Source of the DNA: Chrysemys picta bellii
Lineage: Eukaryota; Chordata; Testudines; Emydidae
DNA: 64,000 bases
Direction of reading: 5' to 3'
Assembly: GCF_011386835.1 (NCBI RefSeq)
Contig: NC_088796.1
Location: 66,353,468 to 66,417,467 of the forward strand
Both the position numbers and the translations under genes were made by a program. Of the stretch, positions 35,930 to 46,524 are shown in pieces. Below the pieces are notes generated by a model that searched no databases, had not been told where the DNA came from, and saw nothing but the letters and a program-made list of their open reading frames with translations. Position 1 is the stretch's first letter; each line of letters begins with the position of its first letter.

Positions 35930-36665
35930 GTTATAAGCAAGTGACAGTTCCTATACACAAGAAACTCGTGGATCACCACACTTACCATCACAGGTTCAGT
36001 AACCACCTCAAAAACACCAAGAAATCTGTTACCTATAGCCGCACACTGAGATACCACAAAATATGCTCTGAGAAGAAAATCTGGGATATACACCCTAACA
36101 CACCTAAACCCACCATCACCAAACAAGGACACTCCATCAGAGAAGTAGATTGCATCATGGAACGGGTCACCCAAATACCTAAAGAGAACCTGCTTCAATA
36201 CAGAAAAAAAACCACTCTCCAACCGCACACCTCTCATTGTCACCTACCAACCAACACTTGAACCCATATGGGGTATCATCAAACAGTTACAGCCCATACT
36301 AAATGGGACCGTTTACTGAAAAAGCTTTCTCAAAACACCCTCCTCTGGCTTTCAAACAATCCCCCAATCTCACCAAGCTCATTACACAGAAGCAAACTCC
36401 CTAAAGACCAGGACCAACCAATTCAAAGTGGTACCATATCCTGACATAACCACTGATGCTAAACTTGCAGACATATCTCCACTTCTGCACTAGTCCTCAC
36501 AACATACCACTCAAGATCCATGGGTTCCACACATGCCTATCACAACATTTGGTGTACCTCATCCATTACATTAAATGCCCCAATAACAATTATATGGGTG
36601 AAACTAGACAATCAAGCTCTCAAATAAATTCACACAGAAAAATGATAAAAGATAAAAACACTTAA
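35930..36665 (+). pseudogene. Penelope-like retroelement remnant (RT C-terminus plus GIY-YIG)
   Basis: The plus frame ending at 36,261 contains KKSVTYSRTLRYHKICSEKK, then QIPKENLLQYRKK, typical of the region after the reverse-transcriptase palm in Penelope-like elements. A frame shift then gives RTPLIVTYQPTLEPIWGIIK followed by QLQPIL, the next conserved block. A third frame (36,456-36,665) gives VYLIHYIKCPNNNYMGETRQ followed by INSHRKMI, matching a GIY-YIG nuclease start (YLIHYIKC for GIY, YMG for YIG). The linked RT-then-GIY-YIG order is diagnostic of this class, and the YxIxCxKC style resembles the vertebrate Neptune lineage. At least two frameshifts and a truncated nuclease make it dead. 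Confidence 0.8.
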
Positions 36666-37122
36666 TTTTAGTAAGAATAGGAAAGGAAAAACAATATCAT
36701 ATTATATAATCTCTGCTACATGTGTTTAGCTACAGTGGAATCTGATTTAAGAGAACCTGAGGGGAGTGAGGAGGCTCAGTCAAGTCAAGCATAAGTACTT
36801 GACCAGTAGCTATGTCTGCTAATAACACTGGTCTACAATTTTTGAGAAGTCGTCTGCTTCAGAGATAAAATGTGCTATTTATTATGTATTTTGATGTGCT
36901 GAATTCAAATATGACAATTAAAACAACTGATTGGCTACTGTTTCTAAGATATTTAAGTTTTTACATGTTATGTCTATGTATATTGTGTAGATAGTAGAGT
37001 TTTAATCGTAAATTGTAAATCTAGGTCTTTTCATGTGTTTATGGTTGCTTTATATGATAATATTTCACCTGTCCTGTTTATGTAACACTTTAAAAATCAG
37101 CAAAAGGGTTATATAAATAAAA

Positions 37123-37128
37123 TTTATT
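37123..37128 (-). terminator. Polyadenylation signal AATAAA for the 562-codon gene
   Basis: On the minus strand AATAAA lies about 43 bp beyond the stop codon, a normal spacing for a poly(A) signal within the transposon. Confidence 0.5.
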
Positions 37129-37170
37129 ATGAAACAAAAGGCAAAAAACTATTATGTACATAGTTTAGTC

Positions 37171-38859
37171 CTATTCAGTGTCTACTCGGCGCTTCTTGGC
37201 TTGTCTCTTGTATTCATTAAATGGAGCATCTCTTGTCACTGTCCAGCAATAGTCTGCAAGCATTGATGGGCTCCATTTGCCCTGATAGCGTTTCTCCATT
37301 GTTGCAATGTCCTGGTAAAATTGCTCGCCATGCTCGTCGCTCACTGCTCCGCAGTTTGGTGGAAAAAAATCTAGATGAGAGTGCAAAAAATGTATCTTTA
37401 GTGACATGTTGCAATCAAGGCTTTTGTATGACTTGAGGAGGTTTTCCACCAACAACCTGTAGTTGTCTGCCTTGTTGTTTCCGAGAAAATGTATTGCCAC
37501 TAAATGGAAGGCTTTCCATGCCGTCTTTTCCTTGCCAAGCAGTGCTTGGTCAAATGCATCATCTCGAAGAAGTTCACAAATCTGAGGACCAACAAAGACA
37601 CCTTCATTTATCTTAGCTTCACTTAACCTTGGAAATTTTCCATGGAGGTACTTGAAAGCTGCTTGTGTTTTGTCAATGGCCTTGACAAAGTTCTTCATCA
37701 GACCCAGCTTGATGTGTAAGGGTGGTAACAAAATCTTCCTTGATTCAACAAGTGGTGGATGCTGAACACTTTTCCTCCCAGGCTCCAATGACTGCCGGAG
37801 TGGCCAATCTTTCTTGATGTAGTGGGAATCTCTTGCACGACTATCCCATTCGCAGAGAAAACAGCAGCACTTTGTGTATCCAGTCTGCAGACCAAGCAAG
37901 AGAGCAACAACCTTCAAATCGCCACAAAGCTGCCACTGATGTTGGTCATAGTTTATGCACCTCAAAAGTTGTTTCATGTTGTCATAGGTTTCCTTCATAT
38001 GGACTGCATGACCAACTGGAATTGATGGCAAAACATTGTCATTATGCAGTAAACCAGCTTTAAGACTCGTCTTCAATGAATCAATGAACAGTCTCCACTC
38101 ATCTGGATCATGAACGATGTTGAGGTCTGCCATCACACCATCGATGTTGTTGCAGGCTACAAGATCACCTTCCATGAAGAAGAATGGGACAAGATCCTTT
38201 TGACGGTCACGGAACATGGAAACCCTAACATCACCTGCCAGGAGATTCCACTGCTGTAGTCTGGAGCCCAACAGCTCTGCCTTACTCTTGGGTAGTTCCA
38301 AATCCCTGACAAGGTCATTCAGTTCACCTTGTGTTATGAGGTGTGGTTCAGAGGAGGAGGATGGGAGAAAATGTGGGTCCTGTGACATTGATGGTTCAGG
38401 ACCAGAAGTTTCATCCTCTTCCTCGTCTGACTCAAGTGAGAATGATTCTGGTGCATCAGGAACTGGCAGTCCTTCTCCGTGGGGTACTGGGCGTATAGCT
38501 GATGGAATGTTTGGATAATGCACAGTCCACTTTTTCTTCTTTGACACACCTTTCCCAACTGGAGGCACCATGCAGAAGTAACAATTGCTGGTATGATCTG
38601 TTGGCTCTCTCCAAATCATTGGCACTGCAAAAGGCATAGATTTCCTTTTCCTGTTCAACCACTGGTGAAGATTTGTTGCACAAGTGTTGCAGCATATGTG
38701 TGGGGCCCACCTCTTGTCCTGATCTCCAATTTTGCAGCCAAAATAAAGGTGATAGGCTTTCTTAACCATAGTGGTTATACTGCGCTTTTGTGATGCAAAA
38801 GTCACTTCACCACAAACATAGCAGAAGTTATCTGCACTGTTCACACAAGTATGAGGCAT
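37171..38859 (-). CDS. Putative zinc-finger DDE transposase, intact (562 aa)
   Basis: This is the only long uninterrupted frame in the window, from ATG (MPHTCVNS) to TAG. It is probably the transposase of the surrounding element. The N-terminus has paired Cys motifs (C13xxC16, C57xxC60, then H65), likely a DNA-binding zinc finger, and a third pair C93xxC96. PNIPSAIRPVPHGEGLPVP follows at 116-134, then an acidic Ser/Glu-rich linker (141-170). A possible catalytic core follows: Asp260 (LFIDSLKTSLKAGLLH), Asp314 (CGDLKVVALLLG), a C333xxC336 pair (CCFLC), His382 (PPLHIKLGLMKNF) and Glu512 (DEHGEQFYQDI). D-D-E with a CxxC between the second Asp and the Glu is known in the CACTA/Mirage/Chapaev and Transib groups. 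Similar multi-copy uncharacterised proteins occur, as I recall, in cnidarians and arthropods. The catalytic assignment is inference. The C-terminus is basic (KRQAKKRR). Confidence 0.75.
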   Translation of the reverse strand: MPHTCVNSADNFCYVCGEVTFASQKRSITTMVKKAYHLYFGCKIGDQDKRWAPHICCNTCATNLHQWLNRKRKSMPFAVPMIWREPTDHTSNCYFCMVPPVGKGVSKKKKWTVHYPNIPSAIRPVPHGEGLPVPDAPESFSLESDEEEDETSGPEPSMSQDPHFLPSSSSEPHLITQGELNDLVRDLELPKSKAELLGSRLQQWNLLAGDVRVSMFRDRQKDLVPFFFMEGDLVACNNIDGVMADLNIVHDPDEWRLFIDSLKTSLKAGLLHNDNVLPSIPVGHAVHMKETYDNMKQLLRCINYDQHQWQLCGDLKVVALLLGLQTGYTKCCCFLCEWDSRARDSHYIKKDWPLRQSLEPGRKSVQHPPLVESRKILLPPLHIKLGLMKNFVKAIDKTQAAFKYLHGKFPRLSEAKINEGVFVGPQICELLRDDAFDQALLGKEKTAWKAFHLVAIHFLGNNKADNYRLLVENLLKSYKSLDCNMSLKIHFLHSHLDFFPPNCGAVSDEHGEQFYQDIATMEKRYQGKWSPSMLADYCWTVTRDAPFNEYKRQAKKRRVDTE

Positions 38860-39372
38860 CTCTGCTCACTTTAGCTAAACAGAAATGTGTCCCTTTGCAA
38901 AATCAAACACTGACAAATAAGAGAGCATGACACTGTATGATTTCTAGAGCTGATATAGGGCAATTTGTTCAGCAGAGTGATGTAAGCTTTGTTATGATTG
39001 CATCATCCATGACTTCTAGGAATAACATGATGCAATTCATATCATGTATGATGCAATACCAGCTTCAGATTGCATCATTTATTGTTTTGCCTAAAAAGCA
39101 AATACTGTACAAACCCAGTCATAGATTTATTCATAGATCCAGTCAAAGATGTATTTTAGTCATTTCTGGTTTAAATTGAGATCCCTTCCCTTTATAACTC
39201 ACTTATCCTCTGCCATTCCCAAGTCAAGTGTCATATATACTGACCCTATAGCATATCTTGAAAACTAGAGCCAATCAACAATTTTAAGCATCATTTTCGT
39301 TCTCAGTGACCCAGAATTAGTAAAGTTTGACTACATTTATTTCAGAATCATTTTGGCTGTAGAGCAGTGTAA

Positions 39373-41542
39373 CCTTGTGAGCCAATCAGAACTCAAGGGT
39401 ACTGTTCAGTAACCAGCTCACAACTGAACATTTATATCTCAACTATATAATTTCCTGCATGTTGGTTGGTTAATAATGGCCCACCACCAATCAGAACATG
39501 ATGATTACTCATACCATTAATTACTACACAGTAATTATATAAATCTCTCTATGCTAAATTCTAAAATTCTTCCATTCTGACTGACTACTGCCCTCTGAAC
39601 AACTTTTCCATATGTGTACAATAAACATGGCTTCCTCAATTCCTGAAACCTCAAACAATCTGTTAACCCAAATAATTATAATTTAGTTTTTAAAGGAATT
39701 AGTATTAAGGGGGCGGGAACTAATTTTTCCTAAAATGGTGACAGAGATATTGAAGAGACTCACTTAAAAAGGGATGATATGATAGAGACAGTGTCAAAAA
39801 TTGAGGTAGCCATATTTTTTGTGAGCACCTTGTTAGATTGGTTTGATAGCTGAGGACAGTCACCATTCAGAGGAGAGGGCTGTACATTAGCCAAAGTAGA
39901 AGGATGTAAAAATACAGAACACAAGTACTCCCATTGACTGGAATGAAGTATAATAGAGGGATAAGCAATATTTAAAACTGCTAGAACATTTCCATCCGTA
40001 CGCCTTCTTTCATACAGGCATAGTTGGTTCATACAGCATGTTTCCATCCAATTATTCACAGCTTAGGATTCATCACCAGCTACCAGTGTATTAAGCAACC
40101 CCAGGTTGCTCTATTCTATGCTGGAGCTTGCCCCAGTGTCAGTGAGTCACAGCTGGCTATATTTTGGTTCCCTTTCTCAAATGCACTCATCAGAAGTTGC
40201 AATGGTACTCTCTGGGGCCATACCTTTCAGCCTTAAAATGTCTATCTCCTCCTCCCCCTCCCCCCCGCTGCCCATGACCAACTCTTCTATTAAACATTCT
40301 TCATGAGATAATACTGTTTTTAAGGTGGTCGTTAAGATCTCTTTGAACAAGTGTAAACAGATTTCATTGGAAGTTTGGCACTGCAATAGACTTTCCAGTT
40401 TGAATCCTGCCCGAAGAACTAAGGCCCAACAGACTTCCTGTGAAACATTAACTTTAGCACCAAAGAACATATTAAGCCTTTTTGGGCTTTTGGCTTGAAT
40501 CAAGTGTGGTATTCATTTAATTCCAGATTCAGCCTCTTGTCTATGAGCTAGTAGAAAAGGAACACAAATCCCTAAAGGAAACTATTGCTCGGTTTCTTAT
40601 ATTATAGTTCTTAACTTTTTGTATGTTTAGGGTGTGAAAGTAGAAACTCCAACTGGTTAGCTATGGCCCTGAGAACTTTTGCTTTTTACTCTGTAAATGT
40701 GTTTCTGTGAACAAGCTCCTGAGTATTTTATTGAATAATTTTACTTGTGTATCAATCACAGCATGATGGAGACATTCTGAGAAACAACTTCAAAGTAAGT
40801 TCCTCTTGAGCTAATGAGAAGCCACAGTTTCACCTTTTCAGAGAAAAATCAGTGTGAAGATGATGAGAAAAAATAATAATTGAACTGACACCGGAAAGCA
40901 TGAATGAAGACATTTTGCTAATTTGTTCAGATAATGAATATTTAATGTTAAATGTTTTGCCTTGCCAATGCACAAAATGTTACCTTACCTAGATTGCTAT
41001 GATTAAATGGCAGCAGATAGCATTTGAACTGGTTTCTGAAAAGCTTCATTTCCATTTTTCAGACCATTGCAGAAAGTATTAGATATGTTCTCTGACCTTT
41101 TAGATAATATATTGTAGTCCATAATGAAAATACTGCACAAGAAGCAATAACTTGCTTTTGTATTATTATATGAGCTGTTTCACATTTATTTTTCTGTTTC
41201 TGCTTTTCTCTTGACAGTTTCTTACAAGAATGAAGATGCTGAAAACAGAGTGCAGTGTAAAGAACATCCTTCTAATACAGTCCAAAATGATTCTGTCAGA
41301 TATCAGTGCTCTCATATGTTCAGTATGTTGTAGTTGTGTGCTATTACTGGTGACTCAGGTGAACACAAGGAACCTACTAAATGATGGAGATACTGATTTC
41401 TGTCATAAGCTGTTTTCACAAAGTGTCTTACAGTGCGGGGTCGGGAAGGAGGTGATTTGTCAGTACAGAGTTACGGTGATTGCATATGATATTGGATCCC
41501 TGAAGCTACACAAGGAAAATTATTATATTTGTAGCTGGTACC
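39373..41542. other. No gene recognised
   Basis: AT-rich non-coding sequence. The 108-codon minus frame at 40,177-40,503 has a plausible composition but no motif I know. It starts right after a stop and has no visible splice context, so I do not call it. Confidence 0.5.
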
Positions 41543-41550
41543 ATTTAGAG

Positions 41551-41750
41551 CAGGGCCGGCTCCAGGCACCAACTTGGCAAGCAGGTGCTTGGGGCGGCCA
41601 TTCCGGAGAGGGGCGGCAGGTCCAGCGATTCGGCAGCAATTCGGCGGACAATCCTTCGCCACCGAATTGCCGCCGCAGATCGCGATCGCGGCTTTTTTTT
41701 TTTTTTTTTTTTGGCTGCTTGGGGCGGCCAAAACTCTGGAGCCGGCCCTG
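41551..41750. mobile_element. Non-autonomous hAT-type element (200 bp)
   Basis: The left end is CAGGGCCGGCTCCAGGC; the right end on the minus strand is CAGGGCCGGCTCCAGAG. Perfect 8-bp direct repeats ATTTAGAG lie at 41,543-41,550 and 41,751-41,758. Inside are GCTTGGGGCGGCC in two copies, GC-rich hairpins and an 18-bp T run. It is non-coding and creates the false 173-codon frame that runs across it from 41,230. Confidence 0.95.
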
Positions 41751-41758
41751 ATTTAGAG

Positions 41759-41807
41759 ACAGGAAATCAGCAAATGATCTTCCATATTAGTAGCTACCAC
41801 CGGTGGG

Positions 41808-41838
<31 letters not shown>

Positions 41839-43783
41839 TGTATATATACACGCCTGTTGAAGTCAATTTTTATTTATGAAAGCAAGAGAGAACAGAGAGC
41901 ACACAGGGAGACCTGTTGGCCTTGGAATGCATTTTACACATACTTCATTCACTGGAATAAACTGTTAATACAAAACAAACTTTATTGTTTGCAAATATTT
42001 TTCGTTCGCAGACTGCTGCAGTCAAATGATACCAAATGATTAGTGAACCCAAAGGCTGTGATTCAAAGCTTTGTGAGAATGTTGGCCACTAGAGCACTTA
42101 ATGGCTGGCAGATGCTCAAGACTAATTATACACTCCCCGCTACAATTAAATTCTTAAAATCCTCAAAACTAAAAACGGGCACAAATTATCTTCTAATGGG
42201 TGCCAAGCACAAAAATAACTCAAATAGGTTGACAGATGCAAAATGGTTTGTATGTTCATGGTTTATAAATTTAAAACACTGTAGTCCTATTGGACTTGAG
42301 GTTGAGATTTGCATTTCTTTATTTGTTCAATCAAAATGGTTTTCATATCATCTTCCACCTGGATAGTTCTTCAATGCAGAATGTGTAAAGAATTCTCTTT
42401 TCAAAAACAAAATACAAAATCATATCAAAAAGAATGTGCGTGTGTCCAAATCATAAACAAAGATAACAACCTTTATAACCTTTTAAAAATCATTTTAAAG
42501 AGACACTTTGCACTTCTCTGCTATCACAACCAGCACAACCCATAACATGTGGTCAGGGTTGGGTTAGGAGGCCACACCACAAGGGTGACAATGCAGTATC
42601 CACTAACCAATGGCAGCGCTCCCTGGTAGAAAGGCTGGTTTTGGTCAGTCCCACTGCCTGTAAGAGGTTCCGAGATTGCACAGCAGGTGGCAAGTGTTGT
42701 CCCTAAGAAGACATATAGGGCAGAGGTAAGAAATGTCCTACTCCACCCCGTCAGGGAAAATATCCTACTTTCCATGATATTATCATGCTCAAGGGTTGTT
42801 TTTGTATATGGGGTTTTCTGTTGTGCAGCAAATGATCGTGGTGTTTTTATACAGTTTGTAAGTCTGCAGGCTTCAAAGTGCTTGTGCGGGTTGCACTGTG
42901 TGAGTGTGAACTTCTTGGCATGAGTGCAAATGTCACAGTTAAATTAATTACAGTTGGTTTCTTTCATGGGATTACAACGTTGGGCAGTGGTTGGGTTAGA
43001 ATTTTCGAGTGCTGGCAGCTCTTCCAATCCTGCAGAGGTTGGGAAATAGTGAAATACCTTTTTCTGGGAAATAAGAAACAACTCATCTTCTTTGCCAAAG
43101 GTGGGTTGGGCCTACACAGTTATAAGGAGGCCTGAGCTATTATGAAAGAGTGTGGGAATTCCTCAAGCACAAGGTCACAGAGCATGACTAAACCTTGGGA
43201 TTTTGTGAAGCTGTTGGTGCCTAGTGGGAACGCGGAATGCTCTTAGACAGTTAGGTTGCTTTGGACTGGAATATTGCAAGGAGGGGAAGAGTTCAAGGTG
43301 TCTGATGCCTTCCTTTTTCTAGTACTACCTGAAAAGGTTGACACTGGCGGATATTTTGTTCTATTACGTTTTAATTAATAGTTTTAGCTACTCAGCTGAA
43401 TATAAATTATGGCTGTCCAGATTGGACCCTGCCAATCACAAAAATACATTACTATCTAAAATGGATTTACCTTGATCATGATGTCGCTTAGAGGTGATTT
43501 CATTTGTCCATTATATTAACGTGCTATGTAAGATAAATTCTTAATTTTGCATGTTAAAGATATTAGGGACCTGTGTCCAATTTTGAGTTTGAACATCCTA
43601 CATGCACATGCTGTGCGCTACCAACCAAGGTCATTAGTTTTATGATTATTCCAAATCCCATCTCCTCCATTTTTCAGAGAGTAGTCAGAAATTCATATGA
43701 CAGATTTTACATTTGAAAATCAGATGGCTATAGCAACATCTTTAATATAATTTGCTTATTCTGACCCTTTGAATCTCAATACA
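41759..43783. other. No gene; A-run/(TA)n at 41.81-41.85 kb
   Basis: An A run followed by (TA)n occupies about 41,808-41,849. From 42.5 to 43.3 kb the sequence is richer in G and T, with several short frames (42,687-42,923; 42,878-43,135) that match nothing I know. A decayed retroelement is possible there but not supported by any motif. Confidence 0.45.
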
Positions 43784-43791
43784 TTCTAGAT

Positions 43792-44534
43792 CAAGGGCGG
43801 GCAAACTTTTTGGCCTGAAGGCCGCATCAGGTTTCTGAAATTGTATGGAGGGCCGGCTAGGCGAGGCTGTGCCTCCCCAAACAGCCAGGCATGGCATGGC
43901 CCCCACCCCCTATCCGACTCCCCCTGCTTCTCGCCATCTGACAGCCCCTCCCCCACCCCCCGGGACTCCTGCCCCATCCAACATTCCCTGTTCCCTGATG
44001 GCCCCTCTGGGATTCCTGCCCCATCCAACCATCCCTTCTCCCTGTCCCCTGATCGCCCCCAGAACCCCTACCCCTGACTGCCCCCCATCACCCCATCCAA
44101 CCCCCCCTCCTTCCTGGCTGCCCCCCAGAACCGCAACCCCCATTCAACTCCCCTGTTCCCCACCCACTGATCACCCCGACCCCTATTCACAACCCTGACC
44201 CCTGACCACCACCATCCCAAACTCCCCTGCCCCCTTACCACGCTGCCTGGAGCACAGCCGCGCCACCCAGAGCAGCAGGATAGGCAGCCATGCTGCCCAG
44301 CAGGAGCCAGCCATGCCACCGTGCAGCACAGAGCACCGAGTCAGACCGGGCTCTGCAGCTGCACTGCCCCAAGAACTCTCAGCCCCGCCGCCCAGAGCAT
44401 TGCGCTGGCAGCGCAGTGAGCTGAGGCTGCGGGGGATGGGCCGGGGGCTAGCCTCCTGGGTCAGGAACTCAGGGGCCAGCAGGAGGGTCCTGTGGGCTGG
44501 ATGTGGCCCGCGGGCCATAGTTTGCCCACCTCTG
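43792..44534. mobile_element. Non-autonomous hAT-type element (743 bp)
   Basis: The left end is CAAGGGCGGGCAAACTTTTT; the right end on the minus strand is CAGAGGTGGGCAAACTATGG. Perfect 8-bp direct repeats TTCTAGAT lie at 43,784-43,791 and 44,535-44,542. The interior is a long C-rich block (CCCCATCCAA-like words) with no transposase. The Pro-rich and Gly-rich frames on both strands are compositional. I recall this GGGCAAACTTTTTGGCC family as common in turtle genomes. Confidence 0.96.
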
Positions 44535-44542
44535 TTCTAGAT

Positions 44543-45329
44543 TACTAAGAACTGACCTTTTTTAATGGTTAGTGGAAAGGTATTTCACCCTGCTCTGCAC
44601 TCAGCTATCTGATTTAATCTATTTCTTCTCAGATCAGACCTCTGATCTCAGACAGATACAAACTTCCAAAAAGTTATTAGCTGTGCTAGATGTCACATGA
44701 AAAAAATCATGCCATGTGTCATTGGGGAGCTAATTTGTCATAGATTTGCAATAGGATCAAAGATTTCATGTGTGACCTCAATACCTAGAAAACTTGGATA
44801 TTATTAATATACCCATTCCTTGAATCTGTCATAATATATAAAGTGTGATTTACTTATATATATTTTTCCTATTTTGTACAGAAACATCTATAAGAAATCC
44901 AAGTAAGAAGCATATCCACATATGTCATGTTGTTTCTATAGTAAAGAAAATGTATATCTAGAAGCAATTAAATCATGGGGCTAATGCTCATTTTTCACAC
45001 ATTTACCACTTTACAAAAATAGACTGCATTATGTTTCTGTGGAAACAGGATCTTTGTTTTTTTTTTTGTTTTTTTTTTTAAGAATTGAAAATCTACAATA
45101 GTGTCATAGGAGTTGTGAATGAAGCTATATACCTTAACACTAATTAAGTATATCAAAGCACAATGCTATGAAAGCAAAGAAATGTATATGTAGAAAAACC
45201 TTCCATCACTCAAACAATTGAAGGACTCAAACAATTGTCATCTGTCCAACCAAATGCAATGAATAAATGCTATATAAAATGCAAGTAGTCCAGGGTTTTT
45301 TTTGTACTATTTATAAAGAATCCTTCTGT
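44543..45329. other. No gene; T-rich run at 45.06-45.08 kb
   Basis: AT-rich non-coding sequence with a T-rich homopolymer run at about 45,056-45,079 and no motif. Confidence 0.5.
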
Positions 45330-45335
45330 GTCCTC

Positions 45336-46518
45336 TGTGATGGTACCTCCCATAAGGCTTTATGGAAATATGCTTAGAATGTGTTTTATGCTACATATGC
45401 CATGTAACATATCTCAAAGGTTATGGTCTACTGAATGTATTAATCCCATTTGTATGCATGTATCATTTTTGTATTCGAAGTTATGAATGTTATGAATGTT
45501 GGCTGTGTACTGGCTTGATTTCTAAATAACCTTAGTAGAGCATTTGGTCAGTTCCTGGAGAAAGGAATGTTGAAATTAAGTACCTAATCAAGAAACACTT
45601 AAAGGACAATGGATCTTGGAATGTTCCAATCCACATAGGAAGTCTACTTCAGGATGTTCAAGGTAGCATGTAAACAATGGATTCTACCTGTAAAAAGTGT
45701 GAGTCATGCATGGACATATGACTTGCCCAGGTGACTCCTAAACTCCATCTTGGAGCTGGACTTTGCATAGGAGTGAGGAGGGGGTCTCCACCCACAAGAG
45801 AAAGTCTATTTAAACCCCTGGGAGAGCCCTCCATTTTGTCTTCAGCTGGCTAAAGAGAGAGCCTCTCCACCCCCCAGGATACTTGAAAGAAACTGGAACA
45901 AAGGACAGTGTGCAAGGGGTGTGAGTGATTGCTGGACCCAGGCTAAAAGGAGATTAGTCTATAAAAGGGAGCATTCTGGAACTGGTGAAGATCTTATCTG
46001 TATTCAGTTTGATTAGACATAGATTTGCGCATTCTATTTTATTTTGCTTGGTGACTTACTTTGTTCTGTCTGTTACTACTTGGAACCACTTAAATCCTAT
46101 TTTCTGTATGTAATAAAATCACTTTTTACTTATTAATTAACTCAGAGTATGTATTAATACCTGGGGGAGCAAGCAACTGTGCATATTTCTCTATCAGTGT
46201 TATAGAGGGCAAAAATTTATGAGTTTACCCTACATAAGCTTTATGCAGGGTAAAACAGATTTATTTGGGTTTAGACCGCATTGGGAGTTGGGTATCTGAG
46301 TGTTAAAGACAGGAACACTTCTGTTAGCTGCTTTCAGGTAAACCTGCAGCTTTGGGGCAAGTAATTCAGACCCTGGGTCTTTGTTGGAGCAGATGGGAGT
46401 GTCTGGCTCAGCAAGACAGGGTGCTGGAGACCTGAGCTGGCAGGGAAAGCAGGTGTAGAAGTAGTCTGGGCACATCAGGTGGCAGCTCCCAGGGGTTTCT
46501 GTGATCCAACCCATCACA
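45336..46518 (+). mobile_element. Solo LTR of an endogenous retroelement (1,183 bp)
   Basis: It begins TGTGATGG and ends CCATCACA, the TG...CA inverted ends of an LTR. Perfect 6-bp direct repeats GTCCTC lie at 45,330-45,335 and 46,519-46,524. A TATA-like TATTTAAA (45,807-45,814) and AATAAA (46,112-46,117) define the plus orientation and a U3-R-U5 order. No internal genes or second LTR are present, so it is a solo LTR left by recombination between two LTRs. A 6-bp duplication is usual for betaretrovirus-type (class II) ERVs but also occurs elsewhere. I recall this LTR as high-copy in turtles. The 137-codon minus frame at 46,230-46,643 overlaps its U5 and is not a gene. Confidence 0.92.
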
Positions 46519-46524
46519 GTCCTC

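Larger units (their letters stand above)
36826..39369 (-). mobile_element. Autonomous-looking DNA transposon, CACTG ends, TAA duplication (2,544 bp)
   Basis: The left end reads CACTGGTCTACAA; the right end on the minus strand reads CACTGCTCTACAG. Deeper, the ends stay similar: GATTGGCT...AAGATAT occurs at about 36,930-36,955 and in inverted copy at about 39,255-39,280. That gives imperfect inverted ends of roughly 130 bp with gaps. TAA flanks both sides (36,823-36,825 and 39,370-39,372). Inside is one intact 562-codon gene on the minus strand. CACTR termini plus a 3-bp duplication point to the EnSpm/CACTA superfamily. The TAA target would also fit PIF/Harbinger, but the protein does not resemble a Harbinger nuclease. 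Confidence 0.7.

Noticed and set aside
40177..40503. 108-codon minus frame of ordinary composition
   Set aside because: It begins directly after a stop with a non-ATG start, and shows no known domain and no splice context. Left uncalled.
41230..41751. 173-codon plus frame
   Set aside because: It runs into the 200-bp hAT element, and the upstream part has no motif or conservation sign.
43841..44319. Pro-rich and Gly-rich overlapping frames on both strands
   Set aside because: Artefacts of the C-rich interior of the 743-bp hAT element.
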